Below, piece after piece: positions 56,601-64,000 of a stretch of DNA of 64,000 bases; positions within the stretch are counted from its first letter, which is position 1; every line of letters begins with the position of its first letter. Where the stretch lies: positions 4,643,754-4,707,753 of the forward strand of contig NW_024037058.1 in the NCBI RefSeq assembly GCF_015706575.1, in the 5' to 3' direction. Origin of the DNA: Patiria miniata. Taxonomy: Eukaryota; Echinodermata; Asteroidea; Valvatida; Asterinidae. A program made the translations under genes and the position numbers. The notes under the pieces are model-generated. The model searched no databases, was not told the origin of the DNA, and was given only the letters and a program-made list of their open reading frames with translations.

Positions 56601-57716
56601 ACTTTTGTGAAATATAGTTTGATTCTCACCAAAAAATTGACAGCCTTTGAGGATTTTTTTTTTCTGGCACATTTTCTTTATATTGGCTTGGCTGTGTTTT
56701 CAAAAAAATATATGAATATTTCCTTATGGACATGCAGTTTCCTTACTGGAATCCTCTGGCACCATTGAGACTCCTTCTACTGATCTCAATTTAGAAGCAC
56801 TTTGAAAGTAATATCCCAGGATATATTGTAAGACTGACCTTTTTTTCTACAAGCACTAATACAAACACTAATCTACATGTATCTACATGTATAAATGTGA
56901 CTACTCCCTGTTTATACAGTGAAATCTCAATGCGTCAAACCTCAGGGAAATGAGCTCAAATTGTGAGTTAGCAAATAGATTTTTTTCCAATAACTGACAG
57001 GAATAAGTCCTTACTTTTGAGCTAGAACAGTTTTCGAGGAAGCAGGTTTTGACTTCTCGAGATTTCACTGTAGATCCCTACAGCCACTGTTCAGGTGCGT
57101 TCTTTGGTTCCATCAACTTACATGAGGAATCATATGAGCAGCCTTCTTGTGCATTCATTGTTATTGAACTACAAAACCCACTCAAAAATGGCTGCTAACT
57201 TCAAAGTGAATATACATGAAGTAATGAAATGAGTATTTATGACAACCATTAGGCTTTTTCAAGAGCAAAAATATCAGGGCGTTTGTTTTTATAAATCTCT
57301 CAAAATATCACCCATAAATGCAACAATACCCTGCAACTATTCACTTATCAAGGCACACTTAACCCATAACCAGAATTCACACCACCACCATTCGACACCT
57401 AATGTCTACTTCTAATATGGACTCTGTGCACAAATAGTAAATGGTGTTTTGAGAGTGCCACTTCGTATTCACATGTGGCACAAGCCTGCTCAATGAATTT
57501 TATTGTGAGCCCGTAAAACCGATAGCAGCTTGGCGTGAGCGTCGGGCGCCATTGGCAATGCGTTTGGGCAATTTCAGGATTATGTAATTGTCCGTGGCAG
57601 AGCTTTTAGGAGCTCAGTAAATAAAAACAAAAAATACATTTCGTAAATCTTATAGACCCATCATTCAGTAATGGTCAAGGAGATTACAGGCTAGGCATTT
57701 TGGATCATTTCTCTGA
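53640..57716. other. Intergenic / long 3' UTR side of the next gene, no gene seen
   Basis: AT-rich. Small tandem duplications include CTCGAAACGTTTTTACATTA twice near 53755-53790 and AATATGGTCCACGAA twice near 54293-54322. A poly-G run lies at 54512-54522. 55970-56110 carries CCCTGAATGTG and TTAACTGTTTAATGGGATGG, related to the dispersed 3' UTR unit. Confidence 0.4.
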
Positions 57717-57949
57717 ATAATGAGAGGTTTGCAGAAACACCATGTGCGAATAATTTCTCAACTAAGAGAATGGTTCTGAAAAGAACCAGAGGTATAACTC
57801 GACGTTGCGGTCAGTATGCTCTGACCGTCTTCAGGAGAGTCAGAGCATACTGACCGGAACGTTGAGTTATACCTCTGGTTCTTTTCAGAACCATTCTCTT
57901 AGTTGAGAAATTATTCGCACATGGTGTTTCTGCAAACCTCTCATTATTT
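57717..57949. repeat. Near-perfect ~105-bp stem hairpin
   Basis: AATAATGAGAGGTTTGCAGA...GGTCAGTATGCTCTGACC pairs with GGTCAGAGCATACTGACC-side sequence ending CCTCTCATTATT, with only a few mismatches and a loop near 57828-57838 (CTTCAGGAGAG). Shape and length suit a MITE. A transcribed hairpin RNA is possible but not shown. Confidence 0.8.
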
Positions 57950-58128
57950 AGTATCTCCACCATGCAAAGCCTCAAATCTTACTTATTACATTCCACTTCC
58001 CTTCACAATGTTGGAATTGCCCGTTTAAGTCCTTCCCACTGGCCTTCCTAAACTTTCAATTTGTAACTGGGGGGGGGGTACTTATGCACGTAGTCCACAG
58101 CAGACACATGTCTCATTTTCAACATTAA

Positions 58129-61100
58129 CTACATCATAAGCGGTGCGTCTTCATCTTCATCAGCGTCGTCAAGGTAACCGTTCATCTGCTCCTCATCTGT
58201 TGCCGGGTGTTGCCCCTTTCTTGTTCGAACACCTCTCTGCAGGCTGTTCTTCAGGTTTGTCAAGCTGCTCTCGCGCCGGCCTTTCTGCATCTTTACAGTT
58301 GAAGTTCCATTGCTTAGGATAGGAGAGAAGACACAATGGCTTTACTATGCGACAGCTTGTGACCACTGCAGGGCGCTCTATTCTTTTTAAGTATTTATTG
58401 AACATTCTTCAAAAGAAATAAAGCAACTGAGTTCAAATTTAAGAAATACTTAAAAGTAGAACAGTGCCCTTTACTATGCTACGGCTTGTCACCACTGCAG
58501 GGCACTGTTCTACTTTTAAGAATTTACTAAATGTGTTTCCAAAGAAATTTAGCAACTAAGTTCAAATTTAATAAGTAAAACCTGTGAAAGTTTTTCGAGT
58601 ACTTCAGAGTGACAAATTTGAACCAATCCTACCAAATAATTAATATGTGACAGCGGATACTATTGAGTTATAAAGTTTATTGTTTTACCAAATCAAATTT
58701 GCATGAAATCAGATATATATCTAAATGATTGATAAATTGAAATGGTGATGGGAGGCCGAGTGTGCTCTTTGTATCACATATGAAGACTCATTAAGTGAAT
58801 GCAAAGAATTTGCTTAAAAGTTATACTCATTTCATGAGATTTGGTAACACATTTAAGCCTATTGTTTCAGTTGTTTAAGCACCACGCCTGAGTGCCTTGT
58901 TGTGACCGTAAGCGCAAGCCACAAAACAACATTCAACTTTCAAGTTTGCAGGATAACTGTGGATGTCGAAGGTTACCGTTGACAGCTTAAACTGTATTTC
59001 CAAAACATGCTTGTGCATGGAAAGTTATCTCATACAAAGTAAAGGATTAACTTTTGTAGTGTTCTTTTCTTCTGCAATGAGTAATTCAAACTACCTGGCA
59101 TCAGTCTTAGTCTTGTCTCCAGGAGTCTCCTCTGCACTAGTCTCCCCACCAGTGGTTTGTTTCTTCAAGCGTTTCTGAAAGTTCTCCTTCAGACTGGTCA
59201 GGCTGCTGGTTCGTTTGCCTTTCAGTTCTTTCTTGGCCGACTCGTCTTTCTTTGATTCGGTCTGTAGTTCCATAGAACTGTTACCAAGAAGAAGCACAAA
59301 GCACAAGAAATTCTACAGAGTGTCTGTTTGTGAATATTACCAACGTATATTTTGCAAAGTGAAAAATTTGGCTGATTATTGGTTTTAAACAGCTATTCTT
59401 CAACATAAAACTTATTAACTTTTCCTCCAATGGTTGACTGACCTAATGCTGAATTGTATCAAATGTAGTGTGCACCAACTTATTCAATGGTGTGTATACA
59501 AGTGAGGACCCTGAAATAATATACTTTATCGAGCAACAAATCAGTTCTAGACAGCCATTCATGAAATTTATGTAATTCAGACTTGCTTTCTAAAAACACA
59601 ACTTCTAGGGCAAAAAGAATTCCATATTCTGAGCGATTGACAGCACCACAGCGCAAATCAGAAATAACGAAAAAAGATGAAGTTCAAAACTTTGCTTAAC
59701 TAAAAGGTGTTTTTAAATTTGTAATTTATACACATGTATGTGTGAAGTGGAAAAAATAGGGAATCTTCTGATCCAAGTAGGCCTATTTGCAAACCTTTCA
59801 AAATAAATTGTTTGCAGTCCTTATTGAGTTTGTTACATGGCAAGGCCCAAAAAAAATGTTCTGCTTCCAGTTACCCTACCTACCCTATTTTTACAGCCCT
59901 ACCCCAATTGGGGGGGGGGGGGAGGAAATGAGGGAAAAAATCTCAAAAACCATAAATGCCTACCTTTTACCCTTGACTACACGCAGACATAAATTGTACA
60001 CACACACACAAAATTGCCAAAAAAAATAAAATATTACCTACCTACCCCACTTTCAAATGCCATGTATCGGGTAATCGGAAGTAGAACTATATATTTTTGC
60101 CCTAATTAGGCCCATTCTCATTGTTAGCCTAATTACAAACCAGGCCAAATAGAGTCTGAAAACACATTTATTTGTTGAGAGAGGCGTAAAGCCTGGTTCA
60201 TACTCGGCGCGAAAGCGAACGCGAACGCAGCGAAAGCTCCCCTGATGTCAAATTTGCTTTGCATTCGCGTGGAGTATGAACCGGGCTTAAATGTACCTTT
60301 CTTGTCTGGCAATGGACTTGGTGATTCCTGTCTCCATGGCTTCAAAGACACTCATACCCTGTGTCAGCGCATCCAGCTGAGAGGTCACCCTGTTTATCTC
60401 ACTCGTCAATGCTCCTGGGCTCTGCAGTCTACAAATCAAAATACAAAATGTACAATGTAAAAAAAAAAACCAGAACTAGATCAGTTGTCAAAACAGTCCA
60501 CCTGAAAAACATACTTCAGATCGCGCATGAATTTAAAGAATTTGTGCTGAGAACTCTGCTATTGGCTCCATGCACAAGTACCCCTTCAACGGCCAGAAAA
60601 GGGGAGTTGGGGGTGACCTAGATTGGTTCCCGATCTATCCACTGCGTATTTGAATGTATCCAAAGTTATTGGAATAGGGATGAGTCTCGGAGACCATGGC
60701 AAGTTGAATTTGAACGTATTCGCGCGTCGACGATGCATGTCTGATGCTCATGCGAAGACGCGGTGGCTATAGCTTTTGCACATTCAGGAAATCATGCATT
60801 ACAGTACGCGCGCCGCAAAGCTGTGTGTCCCATCCAAGGAGCTCTCAAAAGAGGTTGGAGAAAAATGGAACTACAGTGGTTGTTTTGTAAGTGACTGCAA
60901 GATATCTCCATTCACCTCCTTGGCATCTGCCTATGTATGACACGTGATGATGTCATCTTCATAGGGGTCGGCGTTCGTCTGGCGATTCTTTCTGACCTCC
61001 TGACTGCGCTCATCGGGGTACTGGGAGTCACCACCACCGGATCGCGATAACGATGCAAGCTGCTGGGCGTGCTGATGGCCGACAAAGGAAGCGGGGAGTT

Positions 61101-62310
61101 CATCAGGCGCAGCACGCCCTCTGGTGTCCGCGGGTTGGCAGTGACTGTGATATCAAGGAGATGGCGCTTAGCTCCTCGGCCGTTGCCTCTCCTACCCGAG
61201 GGCTTCATTTTCTGGTGCAAAAAAAATGAAATAGACCAAGTTATTTTTTTGCTCATTCCTTCATGGAAACTTTTTGCTGGAGAAAAAAATTGCCAAATTT
61301 AAAGAAGTCGCCAAACCAGCAAATATAGAACCAAACAAAACTCTTTTTCTTGGAGCCTCACAGCCACAGCCACTTGAGTGAATACCCAATGGCCTAGAAA
61401 ACTAGAAATTGGTCTAGATTATCGATAGGCCTAAAGGCTAACTGCATTATGCCAAATGGCATGACAAAAACTTACAAAAGTAACATTGGACTGGAATCTT
61501 TGGGCGCAATCGGTTGATCTGCGTAGTATCACTCAATGCACTTGCGCGATCGGTCGATCCTGTAGGCAATCTTAGATGTTCACTGCCCATTTTTTCAAAA
61601 TAATCCTCCAGAGCCGTGACTTAGAATTTATAAAATGTGATCGACTGATGGAGGCATGATCATCACAAATGGCCCCCTTTTACCTTCCAGCTGTTTGCAC
61701 GTAGTAGGCATGGTAGGCCTACTCACGCGGAGCCTCATAGTTCTAGGAGTAGGCCTACTCCTCACTACTATTTTACTAAAAGAAAATTTAGGATTTGCAA
61801 CAAGGTCTATGGACAGTGCGTCATCTAGTGTCAGATTGGGTCCAACCTCCCCTCTCCCTTCCCCCGCACCACCACATTCGCGCGCAGCGTGTGACACTGA
61901 CAGTCAATGTTTACAAAGTCGGGCCTCCAAATCCAATACAAACCTGTCCATCTCTGCCAAAACATTTCCATCATTGAGGTTTGATTATGTGCTGTATAAC
62001 TAATTCTACCTCCATGTTATAACTAACAAACAAAGATGCTTACCGCTTTGAACGTGCCCCAGGCCCGTTTGACGGTCCGCAGTTGCCGACCCGCCTTGGA
62101 TTCCAGACTCGGTACCAAACCCGTCAAACCCACGTTCAGCGAGACGGCATTCAGCGCCGATCTCTCGCCGATCAAGCCCGCCTCGTAGCCAGATGAGGGC
62201 CTAGCGACTACCGGAGATCCCAAGGTATCATTTTCGACGTTTCGGGGCCTCCTCTGGCGCAAGGCCATCGTGTGGGAAGGAGTTCTGCAGGCGAGATTTG
62301 CTTCCTCCAT
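58129..62310 (-). CDS. Five-exon gene for a basic, proline-directed-site-rich protein of unknown family
   Basis: Minus-strand exons 62310-62044, 61211-60916, 60428-60297, 59277-59095 and 58312-58129 join in phases 0,2,2,2 to encode 353 residues. I do not recognise the family. Visible traits: many (S/T)P sites (NPRTPEG, ISTPSS, TPSTPMS, RRTPTPMK), basic clusters (RRSERIARR, KRLKK) and a duplicated motif (SSLTSLKENFQKRLKK in exon 4, SSLTNLKNSLQRGVRTRK in exon 5). The last residues are acidic (DDADEDEDAPLMM). This suggests a nuclear, possibly cell-cycle phosphorylated protein, but that is inference. A second in-frame Met lies 14 codons downstream. Exon 4 would stop at TAG if its donor (GTAGTT) were not used. 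Confidence 0.65.
60188..60290. mobile_element. ~100-bp MITE beside the exon 3 donor
   Basis: AAGCCTGGTTCATACTC and GAGTATGAACCGGGCTT form inverted ends around a GCGAACGCGAACG core. It sits in the intron only about 6 bp from the exon 3 donor (minus strand) of the 353-residue gene. The compact GGTTCATACT hairpin resembles short MITEs found in several deuterostome genomes (from memory, not checked). Confidence 0.65.
61212..62043 (-). other. Intron 1 of the 353-residue gene
   Basis: No repeat or nested exon recognised apart from TAGGCCTA octamers (61706, 61750). Donor gtaagc and acceptor tttttttgcaccag define it. Confidence 0.5.
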
Positions 62311-63081
62311 GATGTTTTTGGGCGCGGAGCTGTTGTCAAATTTGGCGCGCTGTTCCGCTCGGCGCTCGCAATCGCTGGCTGGCAGCGCTAATACAGAGGG
62401 CGCTATAAAAAGTACCGATTACAAAAAGTTTTACATAAACTTGCACAAAGCAACTCAAATCAACAAATGTTCAGAGAAAACTCAGAGGTTTTTGCTTATT
62501 TTGTCTCTTTTATTAGTACCTTAGCAATCAATAGTAAGAGCTTGGCTACACTGCATTAAGTAAACATAACAAAAATCACTTCCTTGAAAATTAAGTTGGA
62601 TTGTAAGTTGACAGTACTACTCAGTAATACATGTAGTATTAAAGAGTGCACTAGACAAGTCTAATGGAAGTTAAATAAATTATCCGCAACTCGGCCGGCT
62701 AGCTCTCTCATGGTGGTTTATTCAGTATATATTCCTGGTACTTCTGCCCACGTCATAACACTAACAGGTTGCCACTGCTGTGCTACATGATGATGCATTG
62801 CCTTGGAATTGTTTCCGTGAAACTAGCTAAGGCCGACGACATTAGTTCACATTCGCACCTCCTATTGTGTCAGTCTCAGTGAATGTGATGAATTGAAATT
62901 GTGAATTACTCATTCTTCTTATCTCTGCGGTTGTTGGACCTTGATCCCCATATCCCGGTACGGCGGTAGTAGTGCTGTTTGAACACAACACTCAACAGGC
63001 AGTCGCTACGCCGTGACGTTTGGCCTGCAATTCCTATTCAGAACACCGGGTAGGCCCAAGGCAAGCCACAACCTGTGGACA
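62311..63081. promoter_or_regulatory. Intergenic region between two divergent genes
   Basis: The minus-strand gene starts at 62310 and the + strand exon at 63082, so this 770-bp interval probably holds both promoters. 62311-62400 is G+C-rich with CpGs. No TATA box was identified with confidence. Confidence 0.4.
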
Positions 63082-63145
63082 ATGGCGAGAGCGGGGAACG
63101 CCGGTGCTTGGAACATTTTGAGCAATTTTCTCATCATCATACTTT
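63082..63145 (+). CDS. First coding exon with a signal peptide
   Basis: ATG in reasonable context (ACAATGG) opens MARAGNAGAWNILSNFLIII L, a charged start followed by a hydrophobic core, and ends at the donor gtgagt in phase 1. This looks like the start of a secreted or membrane protein whose other exons lie downstream of the window. The next open stretch (63506 on) does not join it in frame. Confidence 0.5.
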
Positions 63146-63520
63146 GTGAGTATGCCTGGGGCCCTGTTTTCTCATACACGTACATGTAATTTCGTCTTGT
63201 TTATCAATATAAAAATTAGGTTTTGCCCTTCACGGACGTAAAATTTCTATAATTGAGTATAAACACTCACTGTCATGACTGTAGTGTGTAATTAAACTTA
63301 ATACCCCTCCTTGAGTCCTTCCCCCCACCCCCGAGTGACAGTTGGAAAAATCACTCGAACCCACGACCTGCTGCTTTCTAGATTAGACTAGATTAGAAAT
63401 TTTATTGTCCGCATTGTTGTATTAATATATTGTACTCGACCAGTTGGCTGGTAATTGGTATGATGTTTATTTTTTTTTACTACTTTCTCTTTTTTTCCCC
63501 TCTCAGAAGGAGAGAATCAG

Positions 63521-63724
63521 GAAAGATTTCCATATACGAAGTTCACTCAACACCCTGTGTACAAACGCTATGAGAGTGGACTGAAAAATTCTAAGTGTTT
63601 TCTAAGAAAATGCTTGTATTTTCTCACTGCTCAAATTGACTTTGATGACATGAAATTGCTATCTGGGGGCTTGTTAGTCAATACAGAGGAAAATTAGTGA
63701 ACTTCGCATATGGTAATCTTGCCG
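63521..63724. repeat. ~200-bp inverted-repeat element
   Basis: AAGATTTCCATATACGAAG with TTCACT is mirrored by AGTGAACTTCGCATATGG and TAATCTTG near 63695-63719. An open frame of about 60 codons crosses it but does not join the signal-peptide exon. Confidence 0.5.
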
Positions 63725-64000
63725 AGAAGGATTAAATCCATAGGGGACTATCAGGTATCATAGATGTTGTAACGGGATTTTCCTGTATTTATCCTGACCA
63801 TTCATAGCCTCCGTAGATGTGGTTCATTGTGGAATAGTTTTAGTATTATGGGATACTGATTAAGATGGCTACCAATCATTCGTATCATGTTTAATCGTCA
63901 ATAAACCAATTAATGTTTCCATCTAAAATCGAGTCCTGGAGTCCTGTCAGTCAATTATCGAACATAAGTAACACATGAGATCGTGTTATGTGTTAAAAAC
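63725..64000. other. Intron or intergenic DNA, nothing recognised
   Basis: AT-rich end of the window. If the exon at 63082 is real this is part of its first intron. Confidence 0.3.

Noticed and set aside
58193-58405. Alternative minus-strand frame NCKDAERPAREQLDKPEEQP
   Set aside because: It overlaps exon 5 of the 353-residue gene in another frame. The phase-consistent frame ends in DEDAPLMM.
63506-63700. Open frame ENQERFPYTKFTQHPVYKRY after a good acceptor (ctctcag)
   Set aside because: Joining it to the signal-peptide exon creates a stop, and the stretch is bounded by inverted repeats, so it is probably a small element.

Overview
The window looks like genomic DNA from a marine invertebrate, most likely an echinoderm or close relative. 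Genes are split into short exons with GT-AG introns. The palindromic octamer TAGGCCTA is scattered through intergenic DNA, there is a tRNA-derived SINE, and there are many fold-back elements and long poly-G/poly-C runs. This placement is inference from sequence texture. I see no rRNA, no intact tRNA gene, no CRISPR array and no recognisable retroviral, LTR or LINE coding sequence.

The main content is a partial tandem array of one gene family (copies A-E). The best copy, E (45.5-49.3 kb, + strand), splices in perfect phase through seven exons into a predicted 651-residue protein. Its order is a short acidic N-terminus, a TRADD-N-like domain, a SAM domain, a second TRADD-N-like domain, then a low-complexity tail ending in a YQNV motif. 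TRADD-N and SAM are interaction modules of metazoan death-receptor and innate-immune adaptors, so this is probably an adaptor family. Copy B (11.1-20.9 kb) has the same exons but a single-base frameshift in the SAM exon. Copy A (5.9-6.3 kb) is a relic of exons 1-2 joined to a 3' UTR. Copy C (29.9-31.0 kb) is a recent ~1.9 kb duplication of the exon 6-8 end of B. Copy D (35.1-35.9 kb) is a 3' remnant that has lost the exon 6/7 intron. In the B/C duplication the introns are almost identical while exon 6 is strongly diverged, which suggests a fast-evolving exon.

Layout: 0.9-3.5 kb, last two exons and 3' UTR of an unidentified + strand gene. 3.5-10.4 kb, non-coding DNA, relic A, fold-back elements and an hAT-like element with a clean 8-bp target duplication. 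10.4-21.3 kb, gene B, with a possible minus-strand gene fragment in its first intron. 21.3-29.2 kb, mobile DNA including a ~4.3 kb palindrome whose arms carry a 21-bp minisatellite. 29.2-31.1 kb, copy C. 32.1-34.7 kb, a large fold-back element. 35-44 kb, copy D, diverged 3' UTR units and several small transposons. 44.9-50.6 kb, gene E. 51.2-51.7 kb, a 42-bp minisatellite. 53.3 kb, a possible minus-strand first exon. 58.1-62.3 kb, a five-exon minus-strand gene for an unrecognised basic, (S/T)P-rich 353-residue protein. 63.1 kb, a first exon with a signal peptide on the + strand, facing away from the previous gene.

The recurring 3' UTR unit (five places) and the shared promoter and intron-1 stem-loops of A, B and E indicate that the family grew by tandem duplication and was then broken up by transposons.
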